From JAZDCZ01 sp046757925 (GTDB taxonomy: Bacteria; Gemmatimonadota; Gemmatimonadetes; Gemmatimonadales; GWC2-71-9), in contig JBHHZE010000004.1 of the NCBI GenBank assembly GCA_046757925.1, positions 42,020 through 106,019 on the forward strand: DNA of 64,000 bases, read 5' to 3'. The notes beneath the pieces were generated by a model that was given only the letters and a program-made list of their open reading frames with translations, did no database searches and had not been told where the DNA came from. The translations under genes and the position numbers were made by a program. How positions within the stretch are numbered: the first letter of the stretch is position 1; each line of letters starts with the position of its first letter. Positions 54,301-61,490 of this stretch are shown here, in pieces.

Positions 54301-57019
54301 TGTCGCTGGCCGTCGCCCGCAGGTGGCTCCGTTTGGAGAATCCCTGTCGTTGGGGGACGAGATCGTCCAATACCGGCATGAAAGCGGGCACGGCGAAGGA
54401 TCCTAGCAGCAAGCCGGTCCACAGAAGTGGCGAAACGCTGGGGAGCGTCCAGGCGGCCACGCCGAGGAGGAACGACGAAGGCGTGGAGAGACTGCGCCGC
54501 AGATTGTCCAGCATCTTCCATCGCCCGTGCACTGGGATGGGCGTTCGCTGCTTGCGGCCGCTCGCGTCGCGCGCGCGACCCAGAATCCAGGGGAGGAGTT
54601 GCCAGTCGCCACGTACCCACCGGTGGTGGCGCCGGACCGCCACCTCGTAGTTGTTGGGGAACTCCTCGAAGAGGTCGATATCGGTCACTAGGCCGGCGCG
54701 TGCAAACAGGCCTTCGAAGAGATCGTGACTGAGGAGTGCGTTTTCCGGAACACGCCCCGCGAGTGCCTCCTCGAACGCGTCGACGTCATAGATCCCCTTT
54801 CCCGTGTAGGACCCTTCTCCGAATAGGTCCTGATAGACATCGGAGACCGCGGCCGCGTAAGGGTCCACACCTCCGGGGCCGGACACGATCCGCTGATAGG
54901 TCGTGCTTCCCGGTCCCGTCGGCAGGGAAGGCGTGATCCGCGGCTGGAGTATCGCGTATCCCCTGACGACCCGTCCGGTCTCAGGGTCGAAACGAGGTCG
55001 ATTCAACGGGTGAGCCATGGTCCCCACCAGGCGGTAGGCGGTCGTTCTGGGGAGCCGGGTGTCGGTATCCAGCGTGATAACGAAGCGCACGCCGTCGGGG
55101 ACGGTGGGTGGTTTGCCGTCGATCGGAATAAACGTGGTGTTCGTGGCGCCGCGAAGCAGCCGATTCAGTTCGTGGAGCTTCCCGCGCTTCCTCTCCCAGC
55201 CGATCCACTTGCCTTCCTTCTCGTTCCAAACGCGCCGGCGATGCAACGCAAGGAACCGTTCCGTTCCGTCGGTGAGACGCGCGTAGCGCTCATTGAGACG
55301 CGCAATGCCGCTTGCTAGGGCCATGACGAGTTCTTCGTCGCCGGGCATGTGTTCCCGCGGCGCATCCTTCCAGTCGGTTAGGAGAGCGAAGTGCAGATGG
55401 CCGCGAGGGTTAGCCAAGTAGTGGACGTGTAGCCGTTCGATCGCCTCTTCGATATCCTCGTGGCTTGTGAGGAGAGTGGGAACCACCACCATGGTTCGCA
55501 GCTCCGCGGGTACACCACGTGAGAGTTCCAGCTTGGGAAGCAGTCGCGGCGGCATGACCGCGGCTACCAGCCGATTGACGAGGGATATCGCGATATCGGA
55601 GACTGGCACCAGGGCAACGATGCCCAGCAGGATGAGGATCGGAGCACTCGCTCCGGCGCTCCAGGTCACGAACAGGGGGCCGGAGAGGAGAAGAGCGGTG
55701 AGGAGAGCGATTGCTCCCAGATAACCGATACTGGCATGGCGGCGAAATGCGCGTCGCAGTCGGTTTCGCAGAGGAACTCGATAACCGAGCTGCTTTTCGA
55801 ACGCCCGCCTCCCGTGCGAGAGGAGATAGTATCCGGCATCCTCTTCGGCATGTGCGGGTATCGCGAGAGGCTCTGACTGCTCCTCCGATCGGGCGGTCAC
55901 AGTCTCGTTAGGACTGGTATTGGGTGAGGCGCCCCGTCTTTCGCGCCGTGCCTCGCGAGCAAGCTCTACGGCCTCGCGCGCCACGTCCAGTTCCGATCTA
56001 TTCGATCCCCGGGACAGAGCCTCGACCTCTGCCCGGTACCTGTCGCGTGTTGCGAAATCCATGGCCGCGAAACCGGGAACGCTGGACAGGGTTTCGTCCA
56101 CCAGGCTGACGCTTTCGACGAACTCGGGCCAGTCGATGGAGGACATCCATCGCATGCTCGTGATGATGTTCCGCACGGTCACGTTCGCGGCGGCCTGAGC
56201 CTGGTGCGCTTGCGTAACCAGCTCGTTTGACGAGGTCCCCTGCGCTGCCAGCTTCTCGTTGAGCCACTCGAGCGCCGGTGTTATCGAGGCTGCCTGATCA
56301 CGAAGTCGCTGGACGAGCTGCACCGCGAATGCGCTGTCCAGGGGGCTGTTGCCGAGACGGTCCAGAACATCATCCGGGCGCTCCGGCGGGCCGCTGGCGA
56401 GACCCAGCAGACGATCTGCCACGTGGTCCGCTCGGGCGCGCGCCTCGCGGGTGCTGATGATCTGCTTCGCCAGCCGCCGCAGATTCTCTAGCAGGGCCAC
56501 GCGGAGGTGGATGGCGACCGCCCAGAGTTCCCCGATGCCGAGTGGCTGTATACCCTGGTAGGCACGGACGAAGGCCTGGAGCGTCTCCAGGTCGAACCGA
56601 CTATCGGTATGTGCCACGTAGGCCCAGGCCAGTCCATAGACCCGGGGGTATCCTCCCAGATGTTCGCCCTCGGCGATCTTTGGCAGGAGTCGGTAAAAGC
56701 TGCGTGGGAGGTGGTCTCGGACGCCCCGGATCTGGTCGTCCACTACGTGGAAGTTGTCGAGGAGCCACTCCTCGGCTTGCGTGATCTCGCTCTTTTGTCG
56801 AACTGCCTGCACGATGTTTCGGTACGCGCTGAGCAGGACCTTCCCGTTCTCGCGGACGCGGGGGAGGAGTCGACGTCCTCTGACACGGCCGGCGGCGGCG
56901 AGGTGTGCCTTGGCCAGGCTCTCGCCGTGTTCCTTGAGTCGTTCGATGCCGAAAACTTCGGCGCGAATCGGTTGTTGCACCCGAGAAGGAGCCGCTACGA
57001 CGGTATCGATTGCATTCAC
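48389..57019 (-). CDS. Cyclic beta-1,2-glucan synthase-like protein (NdvB/ChvB family)
   Basis: A single 2876-residue protein from GTG 57019. Residues 1-425 are cytosolic; membrane helices lie at about 431-450 and 457-485. The glycosyltransferase (GT84-type) domain has TLDTDTRLP (about 649-657), EGSYTGKGIYDVD, LSHDLFEG and RRHHRWVRGDWQ near 800, followed by more helices. The rest comprises glycoamylase-like and carbohydrate-binding modules and ends with a GH94 phosphorylase domain, with GAGDWNDGMNRVG about 330 residues from the end. This is the domain order of enzymes that start, extend, cyclise and trim cyclic beta-1,2-glucans. No exporter gene adjoins. Decayed copies of one module flank it. 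Confidence 0.92.
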   Translation of the reverse strand: MNAIDTVVAAPSRVQQPIRAEVFGIERLKEHGESLAKAHLAAAGRVRGRRLLPRVRENGKVLLSAYRNIVQAVRQKSEITQAEEWLLDNFHVVDDQIRGVRDHLPRSFYRLLPKIAEGEHLGGYPRVYGLAWAYVAHTDSRFDLETLQAFVRAYQGIQPLGIGELWAVAIHLRVALLENLRRLAKQIISTREARARADHVADRLLGLASGPPERPDDVLDRLGNSPLDSAFAVQLVQRLRDQAASITPALEWLNEKLAAQGTSSNELVTQAHQAQAAANVTVRNIITSMRWMSSIDWPEFVESVSLVDETLSSVPGFAAMDFATRDRYRAEVEALSRGSNRSELDVAREAVELAREARRERRGASPNTSPNETVTARSEEQSEPLAIPAHAEEDAGYYLLSHGRRAFEKQLGYRVPLRNRLRRAFRRHASIGYLGAIALLTALLLSGPLFVTWSAGASAPILILLGIVALVPVSDIAISLVNRLVAAVMPPRLLPKLELSRGVPAELRTMVVVPTLLTSHEDIEEAIERLHVHYLANPRGHLHFALLTDWKDAPREHMPGDEELVMALASGIARLNERYARLTDGTERFLALHRRRVWNEKEGKWIGWERKRGKLHELNRLLRGATNTTFIPIDGKPPTVPDGVRFVITLDTDTRLPRTTAYRLVGTMAHPLNRPRFDPETGRVVRGYAILQPRITPSLPTGPGSTTYQRIVSGPGGVDPYAAAVSDVYQDLFGEGSYTGKGIYDVDAFEEALAGRVPENALLSHDLFEGLFARAGLVTDIDLFEEFPNNYEVAVRRHHRWVRGDWQLLPWILGRARDASGRKQRTPIPVHGRWKMLDNLRRSLSTPSSFLLGVAAWTLPSVSPLLWTGLLLGSFAVPAFMPVLDDLVPQRQGFSKRSHLRATASDIHVASLQLLLAITTLAHQAWLMTDAVVRTLVRLYITKRNLLEWVATAQSGYGIDLNVSTFYRHLRWGVILSAAAGALLTLFKPGTWPIAAPFVFLWALSPVIAWRISVPTTLAEKLSISPEETRSLRLLARRTWRFFETFVNDEENYLPPDNFQEDPEPVVAHRTSPTNMGLYLLSTMVAHDFGWIGVLDTAQRLEATLGTMTDLRRFHGHFFNWYNTRDLRPLDPLYISTVDSGNLAGHLIALAQGCRALARRPLPGPQIVDGIRDALEPVRESAKDAAFRLRTQTVTALQVQEALEAMSEALEDTPRTLPEWSRRLEQLETRSENVLDIARTLAAAGEHESGSEILAWASAVRDTVRSHRRDLEMLMGEDPDATASTLEHRLAALALQAEQMAQAMDFRFLFDPSRKLFSIGFRVADNTLDPSSYDLLASEARLASFVAIAKGDVSPRHWFLLGRSLTPVGRGAALVSWSGSMFEYLMPLLVMQQPARSLLDLTCRLVVARQIRYGAERAVPWGVSESAYNVRDVELTYQYSDFGVPGLGLKRGLFEDIVVAPYATALAAMVDPRAVIDNLARLEEAGARGTYGLYEALDFTPARLPEKERVAVVRAYMAHHQGMTIVSLGNVVHHGLTQRRFHAHPMIRAAELLLQERTPRAVAVTRPRGEEVRVAARVRELVPPTLRRFESPHDVPPRTHLLSNGRYTVMVTAAGSGFSRCRNLAVTRWREDTTRDDWGTFIFLRDVETGDVWSAGFQPSGTEVNRYNVVYTEDRAKIVQRDRSLSIALEIVVSPEDDAELRQLTVTNLESRDREIDFTSYAEVVLAPHGQDEAHPDFSNLFVETEFVPGLQALLATRRPRSADEPQPWLAHVAAIEGKMVGGYQYESDRARFLGRGRTIRAPLAITEGEPLTNTAGTVLDPVVSLRYRVALPAGGTARLVFTTLVAPSREDALDLAEKYRQPETFERESSLAWMYARVQLHHLRITQDEAHLFQRLANRLLYNDRTLRTTPEELITNRLGPSGLWAHGISGDLPIAIVRIEQEEERNVARQLLRAHEYWRLKGIAADLVILNAKGPSYAQDLQESLEAMVRASQSAFGDRTHGEHGAVFMLREDLLPSQDMVLLRAAARVLILAGRGTLSEQVVRLQRSRPGPVPPRLRAPRDDRKTVPPPALDLEHFNGLGGFTEDGREYVTVLGQGQWTPAPWINVVANPEFGFQVSESGSGYAWSVNSRENKLTPWSNDPVSDMPGEAFYVRDLDSGLIWGPTCLPIREDSAPYVIRHGQGYSRFEHTSHGIALDLLQFVPPHDPIKISRLTLINRSSHTRRLSITAYVEWVLGVARSNSAPYVVTEIEPATGALFARNAWNGEFASRVAFADLSGRQTSWTADRLEFLGRNASLDHPASLERGDEFSGNTGAGLDPCAALKTEVELEPGEHAEVLFLLGEGQSPEQARTLVERYRRENCDALLREVQEYWDATLGTVQVKTPDSSMDVMINRWLLYQTLSCRIWARSAFYQSSGAYGFRDQLQDVLALLVARPDIAREHILRAAARQFPQGDVQHWWHPPTGRGVRTRISDDRLWLPYAVVRYLRVTEDWSVLDEMIPWLEGSVLADQRQESYFEPKVSNERATLYEHCARALDLSLEVGSHGLPLIGAGDWNDGMNRVGREGRGESVWLGWFLHACLSKFAWVAERREDKKRATHWRKKAQSLAVSLDKDAWDGEWYRRAFFDDGTPLGSAQNDECQIDSIAQSWAVLSGAGDEERARLAMDSVERLLVRPDDRLILLFSPPFDETALDPGYIKGYLPGVRENGGQYTHAAVWTVVAFARLGEGDKSFDLFNLLNPIHHASSRASAQRYKVEPYAVAADIYSAPSHVGRGGWTWYTGAAGWLYRAGLESILGFRKRGCNISMDPCIPREWKGFEVVYRHGDTSYRISVENPNAVCRGVSSITLDGTPLAPQAVIALADDGLEHLVRVVLG

Positions 57020-57040
57020 TTCAAAGCTCCGTACTTGCCT

Positions 57041-57187
57041 TCATCCCCAAAACCGATCGAGGAGATCAGGTACCCCTTTGAGATGGGTCTGGTGGTGAAT
57101 CAAGTTGAAGCTCGTTCCGGAATCGAGAGCAGCGATGGCCCGATGGAGATCCGCAATGCTGCTTGCGCTCTGCAGAGGCTCGTGCAT
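57041..57187 (-). pseudogene. Right-hand remnant of the flanking small gene module
   Basis: A 48-residue ORF from ATG 57187 to TGA 57041 ends LKGVPDLLDRFWG, nearly the same as the end of the left remnant (LGVRDLLDRFWE). Its start lies in the same 22-base repeat as the left ORF. The middle (HEPLQSASSIADLHRAIAAL) is not recognisable. It looks like the two ends of the module joined after an internal deletion. Confidence 0.55.
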
Positions 57188-57206
57188 GCCAAAGTGTCGC
57201 CGATCC
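57185..57206. repeat. Right copy of the 22-bp direct repeat
   Basis: Identical to 48277-48298 and in the same orientation, about 8.9 kb apart, on the other side of the glucan synthase gene. Confidence 0.85.
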
Positions 57207-57219
57207 TTGACCGCCGGGG

Positions 57220-57248
57220 TTGGGGTGTGCTGGAGCGGTGTGTATTAT
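57220..57248 (+). promoter_or_regulatory. Putative tRNA-Phe promoter
   Basis: TTGGGG (57220-57225) and TATTAT (57243-57248) are 17 bases apart, with transcription start near 57256, a few bases before the mature tRNA 5' end. Confidence 0.5.
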
Positions 57249-57260
57249 TCTCCCCTTCCG

Positions 57261-57333
57261 GGCCAGGTAGCTCAGTTGGTAGAGCAGGGGACTGAAAATC
57301 CTCGTGTCGGCGGTTCAATTCCGTCCCTGGCCA
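57261..57333 (+). tRNA. tRNA-Phe (GAA)
   Basis: The 73-base cloverleaf has acceptor GGCCAGG pairing with CCTGGCC, D-arm GCTC...GAGC, anticodon loop CTGAAAA giving GAA, variable loop GTGTC, T-loop TTCAATT, and discriminator A. CCA is not encoded. A terminator-like hairpin follows 7 bases later. Confidence 0.97.
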
Positions 57334-57339
57334 TTACAG

Positions 57340-57362
57340 AAGCCCCATCAGGCAGGGCTTTT
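57340..57362 (+). terminator. Terminator-like hairpin after tRNA-Phe
   Basis: AAGCCC (57340-57345) pairs with GGGCTT (57355-57360), loop of 9, followed by TT and then C. A short T-run makes it a modest intrinsic terminator. Confidence 0.6.
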
Positions 57363-57399
57363 CGCTATCCGAGCCTGGTCTATCACTCCCCGAAAACCC

Positions 57400-57693
57400 T
57401 CTCGTGTGCATGACGCCACCGCAATGTCGGTCTCGCCGATTGCGGCGTATACGGTGGCGATCAACATTGGCCCACGTATGTGTGTTGGGCCTTCTCTTCC
57501 AAGCGGCGTAGTATCTGCACTGCCTCCTCGATGCCGCTGCGAGTTCAGGTCGCAGTACTTTGACGGCGACCTTGCGCTTGTGCTTCAAGTCTTCGGCTAA
57601 GTAGACGGTGGCCATGCCGCCTTCGCCAAGGCGGCGTTGGATCTTGTAGCTACGGCTAAGGGCGGTCGAGAGCTTGGACGTGATCCCGGTCAT
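57400..57693 (-). pseudogene. Ser/Thr kinase gene with an internal deletion
   Basis: From ATG 57693 the translation is a kinase N-terminus: LSRSYKIQRRLGEGGMATVY then LAEDLKHKRKVAVKVLRPEL, with the P-loop and the ATP lysine. It then breaks off. A shifted frame continues IEEAVQILRRLEEKAQHTYV and another MLIATVYAAIGETDIAVA, which are pieces of the C-terminal TPR tail typical of such kinases. The catalytic loop, DFG motif and membrane region are all gone. It is a decayed paralog of a different subfamily from the two intact kinases to its right. Confidence 0.7.
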
Positions 57694-58163
57694 TGGCCCG
57701 TAAGATGCAGTGCCGAAGCTCGGGTGGCCAGCGATCAACCCAGCTATTGAATTCCCCGATGACTCTTCCGTGTACCTCGAAGGCGCACGAAAGTCTCTAC
57801 ACTGGTGTCACGGAACGACACTGAAGCACTGGCCGAAAGGCCTAACACTTCAGCAAGAGCCGTGAAAAATGGGAAGGGCGAGCGACTGGAGCAGGCGGAA
57901 CTCACGGAGAGAAGGATGGTAGGAGACCGTCCCAAGTCCCTCTGGCCACTTCCCGCCCAGGGCCGTATTCTTTACGCTGTCCTAACCAGGGAATGAATAA
58001 CCCTTGGCCGATCAGTTGTACCAGTCATCCACCGAGTCGTCTCGCCGGAGTGTGAAGCCAGAGGGCCGAATGACAAGTCGCTCGGCTCTATTAGGGTTCC
58101 TTCGTATGTCTTACCGAACAACGAAGCCGAATCTACCGGTAGAGAGAACCTGAGAGTCTCCGA
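57694..58163. other. Intergenic region with a conserved hairpin element
   Basis: No convincing gene is seen. At 58060-58089 lies a hairpin (GCCGA...TCGGC, with outer AGA/TCT) whose sequence is repeated with three changes in 26 bases at 61361-61386, again upstream of a kinase gene. Confidence 0.5.
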
Positions 58164-61100
58164 ATGAGCGAACTGGAATCCCGGTTGCAAGCAGCCGTAG
58201 GTGAGACCTACCGCATAGAGAGGGAACTGGGCGGCGGTGGCATGTCGCGTGTCTTTCTCGCCGAGGAAGTGCGTCTGGGACGCAAGGTCGTGATCAAGGT
58301 GTTGCCGCCCGAAATGTCTGCCGGCGTTAGCGTCGATCGATTTGAGCGCGAGATCCAGCTGGCCGCGTCGTTGCAACATCCCCACATAGTTCCGCTCCTG
58401 ACCGCCGGTTCGCACGACGATCTGTTGTACTACGTGATGCCGTTTATTGAGGGCGAATCGCTGCGTGCCAAGCTGGCGCGTGAAGGCGAGCTGCCGGTGG
58501 GTGAGGCGCTCAGAGTTTTGCGAGACGTAGCCGACGCCCTGGCTTACGCCCACGAACAGGGCGTGGTGCACCGCGACATAAAACCCGACAACGTGCTATT
58601 GTCGCGCAACCACGCAGTGGTTACCGACTTCGGAGTTGCCAAAGCGGTGAGCGCGTCTACGGGTGCACAGTCGCTGACGTCTATGGGGATAGCATTGGGC
58701 ACGCCTGCGTACATGGCTCCGGAACAGGCAGCCGCAGATCCCAACGTGGATCATCGTGCGGACTTGTACGCACTGGGTGTCCTGGCATACGAGATGCTGA
58801 GCGGCAGGCCGCCGTTCACGGGTCCCAATCCGCAGGCGGTGTTGAGCGCCCACATGACGTTGGCGCCGGATCCTGTGTCCATGCACCGCTCGACGGTGCC
58901 CGCCGCTCTGAACGAACTCATCATGCGGTGTTTGGAGAAGAAGGCGGCCGACCGGTGGCAGCGGGCGGACGGCTTACGGGTGCAGTTCGAGGCGATGACG
59001 ACGCCGAGCGGTGGCATGACACCGACCGGCACGCAGCCGGTGCCGGGTGTCTCGATTTCCTCGGCGGAACGGGCGGCCCAGAACGCGCATCCGCTAAGGG
59101 TGTTGGGATTGTTCGGTCTGGCCTCGGTGGGAGCACTGGCGATTGTGTACCTGCTGGTGCAGCTGATCGGGCTGCCGGATTGGGTGTTCTATGGGGCGAT
59201 CGGGTTGCTGGCGGTCGGCTTGCCGATAGTTCTCCTGACGGGCCGACGGGAGCGCCAGGTGGCACTCGCCACGATGACCGGGCTGTCGGTGGCGACGCCG
59301 GTGGGGATGGAGCGGCATTTCACTTGGCGCAAGTCGCTTGTAGGGGGTGGGCTGGCGTTCGCCGGGCTAGGCCTGTTCGCAGGTGTCTACATGGCGATGC
59401 GGACGCTGGGGATAGGGCCGGCCGCGACGCTCATGTCGTCTGGTGCGTTGGGCCGACGCGACTTGATCATTCTGGCGGCGTTCGACAACAAGACGACCGA
59501 TTCCACGTTGGGCTCGACGGTCACAGAACTGCTGCGCATCAGTCTGTCGGGATCCCCCGTGATCCGAATTGCCGACCCGGCACGCTTGACGGAGAGCCTG
59601 GCACGCATGCAGCTCCCACCGGATGCTCGCATCGACGAGGGCGTAGCCCGTGAGATTGCCGAGCGGGAGAGCATCAAGGCAGTGATCGCGGGCGAGGTAG
59701 TGCCTTTAGGTGACGGCTACCTCGTTTCTGCCCGCATGGTCTCGGCGACCGGCGACGTGCTGACGGCACAGCAGGCGTCCGCCGCGGACGCGGGCAAACT
59801 GGTCGCAGCGGTCGACGATCTCTCCGGCAAGTTGCGCGAGCGCATCGGGGAGTCGTTGCGCACGATCCGTCGCACCCTTCCGCTCGAACTCGTCACCACG
59901 GGTTCGTTGCGTGCGCTCCGGTTGTACGCTCAGGCCACGCAAGCCGAGGTCACCGGCGATGACGATCGGGCCGTGGCGCTGCTTGAGCAAGCCGTTGCGG
60001 AAGATTCGCTGTTCGCCATGGCGCATCGCAAGATCGCGACGATCCTCAGGAACAATTTTGAGCAATTCAGTAGGTCGAGGGAAGCAGCGACTAGGGCCTA
60101 CCAGCTACGCGACCGACTGACCGAGTTGGAGCGCGGCTACACGATCGCGCAATACCACACGGATGTGACCGGCCGTCGCGAAGAGGCATTAGCAGCGTAC
60201 CGGACCATTCTGGAACGCTATCCCGAAGACCATCGGGCGCTCAACAATTCGGGCGTGTTGTACTTCCAGCTCGGTGACGACGACCGAGCGAGAGATTTCT
60301 ATCAACAAGCGCTGGATTTCGACTCCACGTGGTCCATAGGTTTCACGAACCTCGCCTGGGAGCACAAGAACCTGGGCGACTTCGATCTAGCCCGGCAGAC
60401 GCTCGATGCCATGGAGGAACGATTCCCCGGTAACCCGCGGATCGAGAACGCTCGAGGCATGCTTGCGATGGCGCAACGGGATTATACGGGAGCGCAGCGG
60501 CACTGGACGAACGTCCTCGAATCCCAAAGCGGAAATCTCGCTTGGCGAGCGAATGCGTCGGAGCGACTGGCGATGGTGGCGGCCACTCAGGGGCAATATC
60601 GGAAGGGCGAGCAATACCTCGCGGATGCGCTTTCCGCCTTGCAACAGCGCGAGGTTTCCACGCAACGGCTGATCGAGGAGTGGGAATTCGTTAGGCTGCT
60701 GGTGACGCCCGATCGCGCGGTGCCCAAGCGGCTGCTGGACGTCATCGCGCCCACCGCCATGGATTCGCTGGCGGTTCCCGATCGATGGTACGAATCGATC
60801 GTTCAATATTTCGCCCTCCGGGGCGATGCGAACCGCACACAGCAGTTCCTCGGTGATATGGAGCGGTCCGGCTATCCCGAACTCGGACTCAAGCAGCGGC
60901 GCGACTTCGACCGAGCGCGAGGATGGGCTGCGATTGCGGCGGGCGATACCGAACAAGGGCTGGCGTATCTCCGCGCCGGTGTCGATGGCTCCGTCTGCGG
61001 GCCGTGCGGCAAGGGGGTGATGGCCATGGCACACGACGTGGCCGGAAACGCCGACTCATCGCTCGTGTATTGGGAAGCCTACCTACAGACCAACTGGGGC

Positions 61101-61298
61101 ATACCCAACATTGAATCGTGGGCCCGGCCGGCGGCATACCGGCGTCTCGGCGAGATCTATGAAGCCCGCGGTGACCGAGAGAAGGCGGTTGAGTACTACG
61201 GCAGTTTCGTGGATCTCTGGAAAGACGCGGACCCCGAACTACAGCCACAGGTCAAGGACGTGCGGGAGCGGCTTGCCAAGCTGGTGGGGGAGCGGTAG
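58164..61298 (+). CDS. Membrane Ser/Thr kinase with TolB-like and TPR domains (copy 1)
   Basis: The 1044-residue protein starts MSELESRLQAAVGETYRIER. The kinase domain (about 15-280) has GGGGMSRVFLAE, Lys45, HRDIKPDN (136-143), DFG (155-157) and TPAYMAPEQ. Three membrane helices follow at about 311-332, 340-360 and 392-414, then a TolB-like alpha/beta domain (about 430-560, AAFDNKTTDSTLGSTVTELL) and TPR repeats to the end (for example HRALNNSGVLYFQLGDDDRA). This layout is typical of Gemmatimonadota and Acidobacteriota. Signals and targets are unknown. A close paralog lies just downstream. Confidence 0.93.
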   Translation: MSELESRLQAAVGETYRIERELGGGGMSRVFLAEEVRLGRKVVIKVLPPEMSAGVSVDRFEREIQLAASLQHPHIVPLLTAGSHDDLLYYVMPFIEGESLRAKLAREGELPVGEALRVLRDVADALAYAHEQGVVHRDIKPDNVLLSRNHAVVTDFGVAKAVSASTGAQSLTSMGIALGTPAYMAPEQAAADPNVDHRADLYALGVLAYEMLSGRPPFTGPNPQAVLSAHMTLAPDPVSMHRSTVPAALNELIMRCLEKKAADRWQRADGLRVQFEAMTTPSGGMTPTGTQPVPGVSISSAERAAQNAHPLRVLGLFGLASVGALAIVYLLVQLIGLPDWVFYGAIGLLAVGLPIVLLTGRRERQVALATMTGLSVATPVGMERHFTWRKSLVGGGLAFAGLGLFAGVYMAMRTLGIGPAATLMSSGALGRRDLIILAAFDNKTTDSTLGSTVTELLRISLSGSPVIRIADPARLTESLARMQLPPDARIDEGVAREIAERESIKAVIAGEVVPLGDGYLVSARMVSATGDVLTAQQASAADAGKLVAAVDDLSGKLRERIGESLRTIRRTLPLELVTTGSLRALRLYAQATQAEVTGDDDRAVALLEQAVAEDSLFAMAHRKIATILRNNFEQFSRSREAATRAYQLRDRLTELERGYTIAQYHTDVTGRREEALAAYRTILERYPEDHRALNNSGVLYFQLGDDDRARDFYQQALDFDSTWSIGFTNLAWEHKNLGDFDLARQTLDAMEERFPGNPRIENARGMLAMAQRDYTGAQRHWTNVLESQSGNLAWRANASERLAMVAATQGQYRKGEQYLADALSALQQREVSTQRLIEEWEFVRLLVTPDRAVPKRLLDVIAPTAMDSLAVPDRWYESIVQYFALRGDANRTQQFLGDMERSGYPELGLKQRRDFDRARGWAAIAAGDTEQGLAYLRAGVDGSVCGPCGKGVMAMAHDVAGNADSSLVYWEAYLQTNWGIPNIESWARPAAYRRLGEIYEARGDREKAVEYYGSFVDLWKDADPELQPQVKDVRERLAKLVGER

Positions 61299-61305
61299 AG
61301 CTTTC

Positions 61306-61333
61306 GTGAAATGTGAAATGTGAAATGTGAAAC
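61306..61333 (+). repeat. Short tandem repeat GTGAAAT x4
   Basis: Three exact copies of the 7-mer GTGAAAT and a fourth with one change (GTGAAAC) begin eight bases after the kinase stop codon. Such a repeat can change length by slippage. Confidence 0.9.
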
Positions 61334-61356
61334 TCATCACCTCACGATGACAGCAA

Positions 61357-61384
61357 AGAGCCGAACGACACGCCGCTCGGCTCT
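61357..61384 (+). repeat. Hairpin element, second copy
   Basis: AGAGCCGA (61357-61364) and TCGGCTCT (61377-61384) form a perfect 8-bp stem with a 12-base loop; no T-run follows. The element is nearly identical to the one at 58060-58089. Confidence 0.7.
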
Positions 61385-61409
61385 AGGCGCAGCGGAAATG
61401 CTACTGGAG

Positions 61410-61424
61410 ACGTCTCACACACGT
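61410..61424 (+). repeat. Inverted copy of the neighbouring tRNA anticodon arm
   Basis: ACGTCTCACACACGT here is the exact reverse complement of 61532-61546, which encodes the anticodon stem-loop of the minus-strand tRNA. The two copies are 107 bases apart. Confidence 0.9.
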
Positions 61425-61462
61425 AGCGACAATGATAACGCGGCTGTATGACATTACCAAGG

Positions 61463-61489
61463 CCCCGCGCCAATAGCGTTGGTGCGGGG
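61463..61489 (-). repeat. Strong hairpin just 3' of the Leu-type tRNA
   Basis: CCCCGCGCCAA (61463-61473) and TTGGTGCGGGG (61479-61489) form an 11-bp stem with one G-U pair and a 5-base loop. It begins two bases after the tRNA 3' end. No T-run follows on the minus strand, so it may act in 3' processing or as a weak stop. Confidence 0.7.
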
Positions 61490-61490
61490 G

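Noticed and set aside
57805..57996. Plus-strand ORF of 63 codons before the first membrane kinase
   Set aside because: Low-complexity charged sequence, no ribosome site, and no recognisable motif; treated as non-coding.
61463..61489. Strong hairpin as an intrinsic terminator of the kinase or tRNA
   Set aside because: No T-run on either strand; kept only as a repeat.
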